Shown piece after piece: positions 16,720-26,970 of a stretch of 64,000 nt of DNA. Each line of letters opens with the position of its first letter. The first letter of the stretch is position 1. This stretch comes from Deltaproteobacteria bacterium. Its GTDB lineage: Bacteria > Myxococcota_A > Bradymonadia > REDH01. Under the pieces are notes generated by a model. The model was not told where the DNA came from. It did not search any database and worked only from the letters and a program-made list of their open reading frames with translations. A program made the translations under genes and the position numbers. The DNA is taken from the NCBI GenBank assembly GCA_007693585.1, contig REDH01000063.1:1-64000 (forward strand), in the 5' to 3' direction.

Positions 16720-17754
16720 CTACGCCTCTTCCTTCGTGTCCTTGCTGCGGGTCGACTCGAGGTGTTCCTGCAGCGCCAGCGCCAGTCGTCGTCCTTCCTC
16801 GTCGAGGGGGGAGAGTCCCCCGTCGATGACGATCTCGGCGAGCAGGTTCCCGGTGCGTTCCCCGCGCTGCACGCCCTTTCCGGTGATGCGCAGGCGAGTT
16901 CCGGACTTCACTCCGGCGGGGAAGCGTGCCACGAACGTTCCGCCGAGCCCATCGACGTCCACGGTGCCCCCGAGCATGGCGGCCAGCGGCGAGATGCGGG
17001 CCTCGGTCACGAGATCGAGCCCCTCTCTCGCGAGGGACGGGTGGGGCTTCACCTCGAGGCGCAGCACGAGGTCGCCGGCGCCCTGTCCTCCGCGCCCTTC
17101 CGCTCCCTTGCCCCTGAGCCGGATGACGTCACCGGTCTCCGCGCCCGGCGGGACCTTGACCGTGAGGGTCTTGCGGGTGTCGACGGTACCGCGACCGCCG
17201 CATGAGGAGCAGCGGCGGCCACCCTCGGCTCCGCTTCCGGCGCAGCGGTTGCACCGTTCCGGTCGAGCGTAGGTGAATCGAGTCTGGAATCCTTTCGCAG
17301 CCTGTTCGAAGTCTGCGGCAAGGCCAAGGTTGATGTCCCGTCCGCGACCGCCCCCGAACGGATTGCCGCCGACGTGGAATCCAGCGCCGTGCGCAGCAGC
17401 GCCGCCACCGAACAGGTCGGACAGGTCGAAGCCTTCGAACATCGACGGGTCGAAGCCTTCGTACGAGAACCCGGCAGGTCCCCCGGCTGAACGGCGGGCC
17501 TGATGGCGCTCCCAGGCTGCGGCGTCGAATCCTTCCTGGAGACCGATGTGTCCGTAGCGGTCATAGCGGGCGCGCTTGTCCGGGTCGGAGAGAACGGCGT
17601 AGGCCTCACCGATGCGCTTGAACTGCTCCTCGGCGTCCTGCCCGGGGTTGGCGTCGGGATGGTGCTCCCGTGCCAGCTTGCGATAGGCCTTCTTCAGGGC
17701 GGCGTCGTCGACGTCCCGCTGGACGCCGAGTGTCTTGTAGAAGTCGTTCTCCAT
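16720..17754 (-). CDS. DnaJ-like (Hsp40) co-chaperone with reduced zinc finger
   Basis: A 344-residue type-I-like J protein. The J domain lies at residues 4-68 (FYKTLGV, HPD at 32-34, RYDRYG), followed by a Gly/Phe-rich stretch (DLFGGGAAAHGAGFHVGG). Only two C-x2-C-x-G-x-G motifs follow (CNRCAGSG and CSSCGGRG) where DnaJ normally has four, enough for one zinc site. Then come the C-terminal substrate-binding domains (VKVPPGAETGDVIRLRGKG, GTRLRITGKG). It should stimulate the ATPase of an Hsp70. The start MENDFYKTLG matches the family. No dnaK or grpE is adjacent, which suggests a specialised rather than housekeeping DnaJ. Confidence 0.88.
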   Translation of the reverse strand: MENDFYKTLGVQRDVDDAALKKAYRKLAREHHPDANPGQDAEEQFKRIGEAYAVLSDPDKRARYDRYGHIGLQEGFDAAAWERHQARRSAGGPAGFSYEGFDPSMFEGFDLSDLFGGGAAAHGAGFHVGGNPFGGGRGRDINLGLAADFEQAAKGFQTRFTYARPERCNRCAGSGAEGGRRCSSCGGRGTVDTRKTLTVKVPPGAETGDVIRLRGKGAEGRGGQGAGDLVLRLEVKPHPSLAREGLDLVTEARISPLAAMLGGTVDVDGLGGTFVARFPAGVKSGTRLRITGKGVQRGERTGNLLAEIVIDGGLSPLDEEGRRLALALQEHLESTRSKDTKEEA

Positions 17755-17824
17755 GATTGCTTCCGGACCTGTCGGGGATTGGGTGGTTGGCGCGGGGCAG
17801 GCGCCTCTCCGTTCGTTCTGCTGG

Positions 17825-17852
17825 AAGCTAGCCACCTCGAGCGGTGCGTCAA
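17825..17852 (-). promoter_or_regulatory. Candidate promoter of the dnaJ-like gene
   Basis: On the minus strand TTGACG (17847-17852) is 16 bp from TAGCTT (17825-17830), about 70 bp upstream of the ATG at 17754. A vegetative sigma-70-type promoter is suggested; no CIRCE-like repeat was seen. Confidence 0.4.
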
Positions 17853-17976
17853 AGGAGCCGTCGTGCTGGGCGTCTGTACAGCGCGAGGGGCGCGTGGTAC
17901 GTCCCGGCAGAACCCCCAGGGGCCTGTGCTCCCGCGAGGAGCGGGCGCGGCCCGGCCCGTCGGAAAGGATGCGTCA

Positions 17977-20900
17977 ATGGCGGAAGAATGGATGGCGAAG
18001 GTCGAGCGCTGGGAGGCCTCTCCCGGTGGCGAGTCGGAACACCTCGTCCTGCTCCGGGAAGCAGGCGCTGCGGGTCAGCGTGACGCGCTCGAGCGCCTTC
18101 TCCGCACGCCTGCCCGCGGGACGTCGCCCGAGGATGCTGTCCGGTATCTTCTCTCGCTGGACGCCGGGGATGCCGAGCCCGGACAGCGCGTGGAGCTGTG
18201 GCGTGGGATCGGTGGCGTCGCCTGTTCGGTGCCACGGGTGCTGGACGCCATCGAGGAGCACGCGGTCGCCACGGAGGATGCGGTCGCTCTGCTCGGCCTT
18301 GCGGCCGCCTGCATCGAGGCGTCCGTGGGTCCTGCCGGCCGAACGCTGGATGCGGCGCGACGCATCGTCGAGTGGCCGGAGCACGTGTCGCTGTCGATTC
18401 AGCTCGATGCGTGGTTGCATCTTGCGAAGGCCGAGGTTGTGAGCTGGCGGGATGCGCATGAGCACCTGCTACCGGTTGCCGAGGGAATGGAGGAGTCTGC
18501 GTTGCGACGCTTCGTTGACTTCATCCGGGACGCCGGGGACGCACGGTCCCTGCTCCCGCTTCTGGAGACTCGACGGCGCGGGTTGACCGATGCCGCGCCT
18601 GCCCGTCGCGTGCCGGTGTTGCTCGAACTGGCCGAGACCTCGTTCACGGCGACTCGGGACGGCGAGATTGCCGTGGAGTATTTTCGCGAGGCGCTGGAGG
18701 TTTCGCCGGCTGCGCTCGGCGACGTTCGGGAGCGGACCCGTGCGATGGTGTCCGAACACGCCGACCCGGTGCTGGTGGACTGGCTTCAATCGCTTGCTCG
18801 CCGGGGTGGATCGGCGCCGCGCCAGCTCCGGGAGGCGATGGAGGCAGCCGAGCTGGTTCCGGACGGTGCGCGCCGCCTCGAGGTGCTTCTCGGGCTGCTG
18901 CGGGATCTTGGCCCCGAGGTGGAGGCCGGCGATCGGCAGCAGCTCGTGGAGGCGGCGTTGGCCCTCGGAGTCGGTGCGCCGGCGGCCGTCGGTCGCGCCA
19001 TCGCCGAGACGCTTCCTCGTCTGGATCCGGAGGGGGCGAACGCACTGGCGGAGTTCTTCCTGTCCCGGGTCTGCGCGGCCGACGAGCCAGGAGCCGTGCA
19101 TGGCGTGCTCGAGGCGCAGCTCGAGCGGTGCAGTGACGAGCGTGTTCGGTCTGGCGTTCTGCTGGAACTCGCGCGAACCGAGGCGGTGGAGCTTGGTCGA
19201 CCTGATCTGGCTGCCGGACGCCTCCTTCCGCTGCTTGCCGATGCCCCCGGGCTGCTTGCGGAGTCGAAGGCCGGTGCGGAGCTGGTGCTCTCCCTGATGG
19301 AGCCGCTTGCGGAGCGCGATGCCGAGCTCGTTCTGGCCTTCCTGCTGGATGGTGAGCACTGGCAGGACGCGGTGGACCTCATGGCCGTGCTCCAGAGCCG
19401 GTCGGTCGACGCGTCGGAGACTTCGGAGCTGGCGCTGCGCTCCGCACGGATACTCGAGGAGCGGCTCGGCGATCCGGAGGGCGCCGCGGCGAGACTTCTG
19501 GAGGCCATGCAGGCCCGTCCCGAGGAGCGGATCGCGCTCGGCCGCTACCGGGACCTCATGCGGCGGCTGGATCGGGCCGAGGAGGAACACCTCGCCGTGG
19601 AGCGTCTGCTCCGGAGCGTCATGGATCCTGAGGAACGGAGTCAATTGCAACGCGATCGCGTGCAGCTTCTGCTCCGTCTCGGCCAGGCGGATATCGCGGT
19701 GCTGGAAGCGTGGCGGCTGCGTGCGTCGGATTCCACGATGCGGGAGGAAGCGGAGGAGCTGCTGCGGAAAGCCCTCGATGGGGAGGACATCGTCCCGAAG
19801 CTGCCCGGGTTGCTCGACCAGATGCGCGAGGTCCTCGACCAGGAAGCCGGCCCCGATTTTGCTCGGTGGCTTCTGGAGGTGCAGCCTGCCGAGACCCCGC
19901 TGGGGCGAGCGGCCGCACGCTACCTGGCCACGACGGGCGAGCTCGATGCGGAGGGTCTTCGTGGGTTCTGCAGGCAGCTTGGGAACGATGCGGAGACCGC
20001 TCCGGAGCGAGCGCGCCTTCTTCAGGCGATTCCGCCCGCCGAGCGCGACGAGGAGGACTGGCTGGCGCTGGCGCAGGTTCTGGAACAGCAGGGAGAGTCG
20101 GAACGGTCGGAGCAGGCGTTGTTCGACGGCTGGGACGCCCTGCCGGAGTCGAGTGTGCTGCTCGAACGGGCACGGGCGCTCGTGGATGCCATGGATGATC
20201 CTGCTGCCCGGGTCGGGTTCCTCGAACGCGCGGCTCGGCTGGAGTCGCGTGGTGTAGCGGATCGCGTCGCCGATCTCCGCGCGCTTTCTTCGACCTTCCG
20301 GGTGCTGGGGCGTCCCGATCTCGCGTTCGGGGTGGATGCGGAGACGCTCGCCCTCCAGCACTCGTCCGATGTCGTGGACGCGGTTCGTTCCTGGGCCCTG
20401 GAGAAGCGGGCGTACGGTCGGCTGTACGAAGTACTGGACGCGTCGGCCAATGCGGTCCCGGACGGGGCGGAGCGTGCGGAGCGCGAGCGCGAGCTGGGCG
20501 CCCTTTCGGAGGACCGTCTCGGACGAGGGGATCTTGCGGCGGCGCACTGGCGCAGAGCTCTGGCCCACGCAACGCCGGGCACGTGGGCGCGTCGCGAGGC
20601 GGCCGATCGACTGCTTGCGGGTGCGGGTGATCTGGATGACGTGATTGTGGTTCGCGCGCTGGAGGCGCTGCGGGCGGAGGTGGGGGACGAGAACGCGCTG
20701 GAGCGTGTGGTGTCGCTCGGCCGCGCGGCGGTGGCCGAGGAGTCGCTGGACGCGGTTCGGGCGCTCTGCGACGCGGTGGAGGAGCGGTTCGGTGCAGACC
20801 AGGCGGCACTGCGGCCGTTGCGGATCGACCGGAGCATCCTGCTTGGGGACCGCACCGCAGCGATCGAGGAGATGGACGGATGGCTCGCCGCTTCCGGAGA

Positions 20901-23900
20901 GCTTCCCGGAGTCTATCGCTCCCAGCGCTGGGCGTTGATGCTGACCTCGAAGGACCGGGTTGCTGCGGCAGTGAAGGAGGTCGCCGAGGCGTTGCTGGCA
21001 GACCCGGAGGACGAGGCGGTTCATGAGGTGCTGGTTGATCTCCCGGCGGAAGGTGGCATTCGCACGCGGATTGCCGGTTCGGTCGAGAGCGGGATCACGG
21101 GTGCGATGGCGGATGAGGATGCGTGCCGTGTGCTGTTGCGCGTTGGCGATCTTCACCATGCGGATGGGGCTCTGGCAGAGGCGGTGACGGCCTGGCGGAC
21201 CGCGCTGTCCCGGTCGCCCGGTGAGGAACGGCCGTTCTCGCGTCTTCGGAACGCATACGCGACCTCGGGCGACACGGAGGAGCTTCGTTCGTTGCTGCAG
21301 GAGCGGACCACGCGGGTGTCCGACGAACGGGAACGCTCGGAGCTGTTCCGGGAGCTGGCCCGGATAGCGCCTGATGATGCCGCGCGGGTCGTCGCGCTGC
21401 AGGGAGTGATCGCGGCGTTGCCGGCGGATCTCGATGCGCTGCGGGCGTTGTCACGATTGCTTCGGACGGCGGGACGGGAGGAGGAGCTCGCGGAGGTCCT
21501 GCGTACGCTTGGGAATGTCGAGGAAACTCCGGAGACGCGAAAGCGGCATCTCTTCAGTCTGGCACGGCTTCTGGCGGGGCCGTTGCGCGACGCCGACCGG
21601 GCCGCGGACGTGCTGGAGGAGATTCTCACGCTGGACCCTTCGGAGGAACGGGCGCTGCGTGATCTGGAGCGTTCGTGCCGTCAGCGGGACGACGTGGAGC
21701 GTCTCGCGCGGATCCTTCGGCTTCGTGTGGAGCACGAGGTTGATGATGACGCGCGGGTGGAGCTTTTGCGAGAGCTCGCGGGCCTCGAGGAGTCGAAGCT
21801 CGACAACCCGGACGGTGCGGTTCGGCACCTGGAGCGCATCATTGGGTTGGAGCCGGGGAACCTGTCGGTGCTCGAGGAACTGGCCCGTCTTCACGCCGCG
21901 GCGGAGCGCTGGGAGGAGCATCTGGGCGTGCTCGAGATGCTCGCAGACGCGTCCGGTCTCGTGGACCTGAAGGCGGAGGTGTTCCTTCGTGCGGCGCGCG
22001 TGCTCCATCACCGTCTGGACCGGCACGGAGAGGCCCTCGACCTGCTGGCGACCGCCGAGACGATGGTGCCGTTTCGCGCGGAGCAGGTGGAACTTGCGCG
22101 TCAGGTGGCGGAGAAAGGTGAGCTTTGGCGGGAGTGGGCCACGCTGCTGAAGCGCTTTGCAGACCGGGATCGCGACGAGCGTCGCCGTTCGGAGCTGTAT
22201 GCCGAGCTCGGTCGGGTGCTCCACCGGAGGCTGGAGGACCCGGTCACCGCCCTCGCGGTGCTCGGAGAGGCCTTCGACATGCTCGGGGAGCCGGGTCCAG
22301 TGCTCGACATGCTGGAGGAGGTGGCGGAGGCGTCGGAGAGTCGGCAGCAGCTCCTCCCCGTCTATGTGAAGCTCCGGGAGCGGGCCGGTCGCAACGAGGA
22401 GGTACTGTGGCGGGCCATGCACAGCTCGGCGCGCATCGCCGAAGAGGTTCTCGGGCTGCCGGAGAAGGCGTTCGACGTGCTGGCGGAGGCCGCCCGTCAG
22501 CGGGGTCTGCGTGCTCGCGCGGAAGTGGAGCTCGAGCGGATTGCCCGGGACCACGATCTGTGGACCCGTCATCGTGACTGGCTCGAGCGCCGTTGGCAGG
22601 AGGAGGGGGAGCCGGACGCCGAGACCGACGTGCTGCTCTCGAAGGCGCGCGTGGAAGAGCAGGAGCTGGACAACTGGGAGGCCGCCTTCGAGACGCTGAT
22701 CGCCGCCACACAGAGCGCGCCGACGAACGTGCGGGTTCGTTCCGAGCTGTATCGGCTGGCGGAGGCGCATGAGCAGTGGGAGATCGTGCTGCGGCTCATG
22801 GAGGCCCTGCAGGAGTCCGTGGAGACGAATGTCCGGGTCGAGTTGCTGCAGGAGATGGCGAACATCTTCGATACCCGGAAGCAGGCGCCGGGGAGTGCGT
22901 TCGAGCAGATTCTCCGTGCGTGGGAGCTCTCACCGGACGACGAGGCGCTGCGCACGAGGCTCCAGGAGCTGGCGCAACGTGCCGCGCGACAGGAGGATCT
23001 GCTGAAGGCGTGGCTCTGGGACGCGTCTCGAACGGAGGTGTCCGAGACGGCGGTTCCCGCGCTGGAACGGTCGTGGCGGCTCGCGGTCCAGCTCGGGGAT
23101 GGTCAGGTCGCGATCGCGGCGCTCGGGCGCCTGTGTCGCTACCGGCCGGAAGACGCCGCCTTGCGGGAGGAGCTGTCGGCGTTGGCGCTGCGATTCGACG
23201 AGCCGGAAGCCAGCCTGGTCGAGATGGAGGAGGCCCTCGCGTCGATGGAGGTTGGCGAGCTTCGTGTGTCGTGGTTGGCCGAGGCCGAGGGTCTCTGCGA
23301 ACGTGCCGGGATGGCGGACAGGCGTCTGGTGTTTCTCGACGAGCTGGTGGAGCGTTGTCCGGGCGAGGAGAAGTGGGAGTCGGCTCGGCGTGCGGTTCTG
23401 CTCGAGGTGGGTCGGGTGGATGCCCTGGAGGCTGACCTTCGCGCGAGTCTTGCCTCGTGCGAGGACGCCGTATCCGCCCTGCCCGTCGCTCTGGAGCTTC
23501 GCGACGTGCTGCTTCGCGAGCGGGGCGATCCGGAGCGTGCGGCGGAAGCTCTGGCGCTGGCTGCCGAGCGATTCCCCGGCGACGAGGAGATCCGGACCGC
23601 CTGGGTGGAGCACCTCGAACAGTACGAGATGTGGGAGCGGCTGGTTCGCGTTCTGGTGGAAGCGACGGACCGGATCGAGGATCCGGAGGTGCAGCGCGAG
23701 CAGCTTCTGCGGGCGGCGTCGATCGCCGACGAGTACCTGGGCAACGCGGAGCTGGTTCTGCTTGCCTCCGACGCCATTCTGGAGCGTTCGCCGAGTGATG
23801 TCGAAGCACTGGATCTGAAGGTGCGCGCGTTGGCCGCAGAGGGTTCATGGGGAGCCCATGTGAAGACGCTCGAAGCCATGGCCCGGTCCATCGCGGAGGG

Positions 23901-26823
23901 GGCCGCTGCGGCGACGGCGCTGGGGCAGGCTGCCCGCGTCGCGGAGACCGAGCTGGCGAGTCCCGAGCGCGCCATAGGCTTGTGGAAGCAGGCACTGGAC
24001 CGGGACCCGGAGTCGCTCAGGCCCTTGCTCGAGCAGGCGCGACTCCTCGCGGAGTCCGGAGCCGCGGAGGAGGCCGAGGGCCTGCTCGAGCGTGTCGTGG
24101 AAGCGGCCGGGGAGGATCCGAGTCGGGCCCGCGATGCGGCGGACGCGCTCGTTGCGTGGGCGAGAATTCGGTCGAGCCGCGGAGATGCGCTTCCGGAGAT
24201 TGACGGACTTCTGGAGCGGGCGAACGCGCTCGATCCGAACCATCAGGAAGCACGCGAGCTGCGACTGGCCCTTCTGGGCGAGGCGGGGGATGCAGGCGGG
24301 ATGCTGCGCGTGCTCGAGGAGCAGGTGGCGCAGGCTGCGAACGACGCTCAGCGCGCGCGGGCGCTGTGCGACCGCGCGAGCTGGAGAGTGCGCAACACGT
24401 CGGGTTACCGGATGGCGCTCAAGGACCTTCAGGACGCGCTGCAGCTCCTGCCGGACGACACCGAGATCCTGACGCTCCTGGCGGACACGCTGCTGCTGGC
24501 CGGGCATCCCACGGAGGCCGCCGCGCTGTATGGCGAACTGCTGGAGAGCGTCCCGGACGGCGCTCCCATTTCCGATGCAGCAGGTGCGGTGGTGCCCGGC
24601 GAGAGCCCGAGTCCGTCGATCGGGGTGCGACTCACCCTCCGGCTGGCCTACGCGTTCGAGCTCGCCGGAGCCTTGCAGGAGGCCTTCGACCACTACACGG
24701 ACCACAATCTGGAGCATCCCGACGACATCGCCGCGACGGCCGGTCTGGCGCGTGTGGCGGCTGCCCGGGGCAACGCGGCGGCGGCCGAGCGCTACGCGAG
24801 CGAAGTGTTCGCGTCCCTCGGCAGCATCGAACCGGGGGATGCCCTGGCGCCCCTCGCCTCCGGGCTGTTCCGCGTGCGCGCCCTCGCCGCCGAGGAAGAG
24901 CAGCGCTCCGACGCGGCGCTCGAGGCGTTGCTCGAGGCACTGAAGCTGGACCCCGCCACGGTGTCCGATCGTCTGGACTATGCGTTCGATGCGGCGTTGC
25001 GTTCCGAGGATGCGGCTCTTCGCGGACGTGCCCTCGATGCGCTGGCACGCCAGGACGTCGATCCGGAGGCGCGGGGCCGTGCCCTCGTCGAGGCGGCCGA
25101 GGCAAGGTTCCGAGACGATGCGCCGCGGGAAGAGATCCTGGCGGCCGTCACGCGTGCCCTCCTCGCCAGTACGCAGGCCGAGGTGCTCGACCCCATCTTC
25201 GCACTGCTGGACCGTCTCAATGCTCCGGACGCCATCGAACGCTTCCTCTCGCCGCTCATCGAGCACGCCGAGGGAGCCTATGCAGGGAGGCTGCTTCATG
25301 TGCGGTCCGGCGCAAGACAGCAGCTCGAGCGATTCGCCGAGGCGTTCGACGATGCCTGCGCTGCGCTCGAGAGGCTCCCCCATTCGGCCACCATTCTGCG
25401 GCAGGTCGTCTCGCTGGGCCGCGCGTCGGGTCAGTCCGAGCGCCTGGCCGAGTCGCTGCAGCGCTTCCTCGAGGAGACGCCTCCCGACGAGACGGGCACG
25501 GTGGCCCAGGCGCAGCGTGCGCTCGCCGAGGTGCTCCTGGACGATCTGAACCGACCCGAGGATGCGCGGATCTGGCTCGAGGCGCTTCGAGCCACCTTCC
25601 CGAACGATGTTCGCGTGCTCGAGTCACTGCTCCGGATTCTCGACGAGCACGAGGAGGGGGACGACGCCGTCGCTCTCGATGTGGCGTCCGATCTCGTCCG
25701 CCTCGGAGCCCTGAGCGAGACCGTTCTGCGTACCCTGGAGCGCGTGTACTACGCCAGCGATCACATCGACGGCGTGCTCCAGGTGCTCCAGGTGCTTCGA
25801 CTGGCCGGTGCTGCCGATGACGAGTCCATTGAGCTGCTGGAGTCGCTGCCCGCCAACCTTCCGGCCCTCGGAGACGGTCTGTTCACCGGCGAGTTCTGGG
25901 ATCGCACGTTGCGCCCGGCTCCACTCGACGCGGGCGTGATTCAGGTCGTTGCCGACGCTACCCTCGCCGTGCTCCCCCATGCAGCCGTCCCGCTCGATGA
26001 TGCATGGACCCCCCCGGCAGCTGACCTGGCTGCGGCGAAGGTGTTCCGCGATCTGGCACCCGCATTTGGCCTTCCCGACGCCCTCTTCCTTCTCGACACC
26101 GCGCCCGGCGCACGGGTGCGTGCGATTGCAAGCGCCGAAGGGCGTGTGGTTCTGGTCCCGCAGGAGCTCGTGGCCGAGGAGCAGGACGAGGCGCTGCTCC
26201 GCTTCGTTCTGGCACGCGGCCTCGCCCTCGCACGCAACGAGAGCCTTCTGCTCCACACACTCTCCCCGTTCGAGTTCCTCGCGTTCCTGGAGGCGGCGCT
26301 CGAACCGCTGCTCACGGACGCCGAGCAGCAAGAACCGGGGGACGCTGCACTCGCCGAGAAGGTGCGGGTGTGGCGCGAGCGCATCGGTCCTGCGGACAGG
26401 CCCCCGGCGAACCGAAGGCAGCCCCGGCATCGCCTCCCGGCCGCTGGCACATGGCGCGAGCTCATGAGCGCCTCCGCCGTGCAGGCGGGAGTGCTCGCGA
26501 GCTACGAGAGCCGGAGGACGTTCCACCGCCTTCGCGAAGCCGCAGAGGAGCCTGCGCCCTCGAGCGTGGTGTCGCTCCGGGATCTCATCGGTCGACAGCC
26601 GGAGCTTCGCGCGATCGTGGTCTTCCTGCTGTCGCCCCGCTATCTGGAAGCCCGTCGGGAACTCGGACTCGCCTTCAGTGACGCCGCAGCCGTGGTGAGT
26701 GCTCGCGCAGATGGGGACGATGACGAACCCGCCGAACACACGGCAGTCGGTGCGCCCGCTCCCGAAGGAGGCGATCCGCCGGAGGATGCGGACTCGTCCA
26801 ACGACGAGGCCTCTGACGAGTAG
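17977..26823 (+). CDS. Giant TPR-repeat protein (2948 residues)
   Basis: Starts at ATG 17977 with AAGGA upstream and no signal peptide, so it is probably cytoplasmic. Almost the whole chain is helical hairpins rich in Leu, Ala, Glu and Arg with TPR-like spacing. The clearest TPRs are near residues 1230-1700 (LARLHAAAERWEEHLGVLEML, AVLGEAFDMLGEPGPVLDML) and 2140-2200 (ALKDLQDALQLLPDDTEILT, LLADTLLLAGHPTEAAALYG). The last 330 residues differ: a beta/alpha segment, then RFVLARGLALARNESLLL and SPFEFLAFLEAALEPLL, then a charged Asp/Glu tail. The same C-terminal block occurs in the 1630-residue protein at 38017-42909. Giant TPR scaffolds are typical of Myxococcota; the partner is unknown. The stretch reads open without frameshift for 8.8 kb. 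Confidence 0.88.
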   Translation: MAEEWMAKVERWEASPGGESEHLVLLREAGAAGQRDALERLLRTPARGTSPEDAVRYLLSLDAGDAEPGQRVELWRGIGGVACSVPRVLDAIEEHAVATEDAVALLGLAAACIEASVGPAGRTLDAARRIVEWPEHVSLSIQLDAWLHLAKAEVVSWRDAHEHLLPVAEGMEESALRRFVDFIRDAGDARSLLPLLETRRRGLTDAAPARRVPVLLELAETSFTATRDGEIAVEYFREALEVSPAALGDVRERTRAMVSEHADPVLVDWLQSLARRGGSAPRQLREAMEAAELVPDGARRLEVLLGLLRDLGPEVEAGDRQQLVEAALALGVGAPAAVGRAIAETLPRLDPEGANALAEFFLSRVCAADEPGAVHGVLEAQLERCSDERVRSGVLLELARTEAVELGRPDLAAGRLLPLLADAPGLLAESKAGAELVLSLMEPLAERDAELVLAFLLDGEHWQDAVDLMAVLQSRSVDASETSELALRSARILEERLGDPEGAAARLLEAMQARPEERIALGRYRDLMRRLDRAEEEHLAVERLLRSVMDPEERSQLQRDRVQLLLRLGQADIAVLEAWRLRASDSTMREEAEELLRKALDGEDIVPKLPGLLDQMREVLDQEAGPDFARWLLEVQPAETPLGRAAARYLATTGELDAEGLRGFCRQLGNDAETAPERARLLQAIPPAERDEEDWLALAQVLEQQGESERSEQALFDGWDALPESSVLLERARALVDAMDDPAARVGFLERAARLESRGVADRVADLRALSSTFRVLGRPDLAFGVDAETLALQHSSDVVDAVRSWALEKRAYGRLYEVLDASANAVPDGAERAERERELGALSEDRLGRGDLAAAHWRRALAHATPGTWARREAADRLLAGAGDLDDVIVVRALEALRAEVGDENALERVVSLGRAAVAEESLDAVRALCDAVEERFGADQAALRPLRIDRSILLGDRTAAIEEMDGWLAASGELPGVYRSQRWALMLTSKDRVAAAVKEVAEALLADPEDEAVHEVLVDLPAEGGIRTRIAGSVESGITGAMADEDACRVLLRVGDLHHADGALAEAVTAWRTALSRSPGEERPFSRLRNAYATSGDTEELRSLLQERTTRVSDERERSELFRELARIAPDDAARVVALQGVIAALPADLDALRALSRLLRTAGREEELAEVLRTLGNVEETPETRKRHLFSLARLLAGPLRDADRAADVLEEILTLDPSEERALRDLERSCRQRDDVERLARILRLRVEHEVDDDARVELLRELAGLEESKLDNPDGAVRHLERIIGLEPGNLSVLEELARLHAAAERWEEHLGVLEMLADASGLVDLKAEVFLRAARVLHHRLDRHGEALDLLATAETMVPFRAEQVELARQVAEKGELWREWATLLKRFADRDRDERRRSELYAELGRVLHRRLEDPVTALAVLGEAFDMLGEPGPVLDMLEEVAEASESRQQLLPVYVKLRERAGRNEEVLWRAMHSSARIAEEVLGLPEKAFDVLAEAARQRGLRARAEVELERIARDHDLWTRHRDWLERRWQEEGEPDAETDVLLSKARVEEQELDNWEAAFETLIAATQSAPTNVRVRSELYRLAEAHEQWEIVLRLMEALQESVETNVRVELLQEMANIFDTRKQAPGSAFEQILRAWELSPDDEALRTRLQELAQRAARQEDLLKAWLWDASRTEVSETAVPALERSWRLAVQLGDGQVAIAALGRLCRYRPEDAALREELSALALRFDEPEASLVEMEEALASMEVGELRVSWLAEAEGLCERAGMADRRLVFLDELVERCPGEEKWESARRAVLLEVGRVDALEADLRASLASCEDAVSALPVALELRDVLLRERGDPERAAEALALAAERFPGDEEIRTAWVEHLEQYEMWERLVRVLVEATDRIEDPEVQREQLLRAASIADEYLGNAELVLLASDAILERSPSDVEALDLKVRALAAEGSWGAHVKTLEAMARSIAEGAAAATALGQAARVAETELASPERAIGLWKQALDRDPESLRPLLEQARLLAESGAAEEAEGLLERVVEAAGEDPSRARDAADALVAWARIRSSRGDALPEIDGLLERANALDPNHQEARELRLALLGEAGDAGGMLRVLEEQVAQAANDAQRARALCDRASWRVRNTSGYRMALKDLQDALQLLPDDTEILTLLADTLLLAGHPTEAAALYGELLESVPDGAPISDAAGAVVPGESPSPSIGVRLTLRLAYAFELAGALQEAFDHYTDHNLEHPDDIAATAGLARVAAARGNAAAAERYASEVFASLGSIEPGDALAPLASGLFRVRALAAEEEQRSDAALEALLEALKLDPATVSDRLDYAFDAALRSEDAALRGRALDALARQDVDPEARGRALVEAAEARFRDDAPREEILAAVTRALLASTQAEVLDPIFALLDRLNAPDAIERFLSPLIEHAEGAYAGRLLHVRSGARQQLERFAEAFDDACAALERLPHSATILRQVVSLGRASGQSERLAESLQRFLEETPPDETGTVAQAQRALAEVLLDDLNRPEDARIWLEALRATFPNDVRVLESLLRILDEHEEGDDAVALDVASDLVRLGALSETVLRTLERVYYASDHIDGVLQVLQVLRLAGAADDESIELLESLPANLPALGDGLFTGEFWDRTLRPAPLDAGVIQVVADATLAVLPHAAVPLDDAWTPPAADLAAAKVFRDLAPAFGLPDALFLLDTAPGARVRAIASAEGRVVLVPQELVAEEQDEALLRFVLARGLALARNESLLLHTLSPFEFLAFLEAALEPLLTDAEQQEPGDAALAEKVRVWRERIGPADRPPANRRQPRHRLPAAGTWRELMSASAVQAGVLASYESRRTFHRLREAAEEPAPSSVVSLRDLIGRQPELRAIVVFLLSPRYLEARRELGLAFSDAAAVVSARADGDDDEPAEHTAVGAPAPEGGDPPEDADSSNDEASDE

Positions 26824-26970
26824 ACTACGCGGGGCATGGACAACGGCTGACGGCCGTCGGTCCGGGCTGCGGATTCAGGCGGCCCGCGGCTGGACACGGA
26901 CTGTGGATGGTCTTCGCGTTCGGTCGCCCAGGACCGCCCGGGACGTACCCGAAACCTCCGGACGAGCCCC

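Noticed and set aside
18469-21159. Long open frame on the minus strand (about 900 codons) opposite the giant TPR gene
   Set aside because: The translation is rich in His, Arg and Gln without domains or repeats, as expected for the antisense of a GC-rich gene with strong third-position GC. The plus-strand frame has clear helical repeats and a ribosome site.
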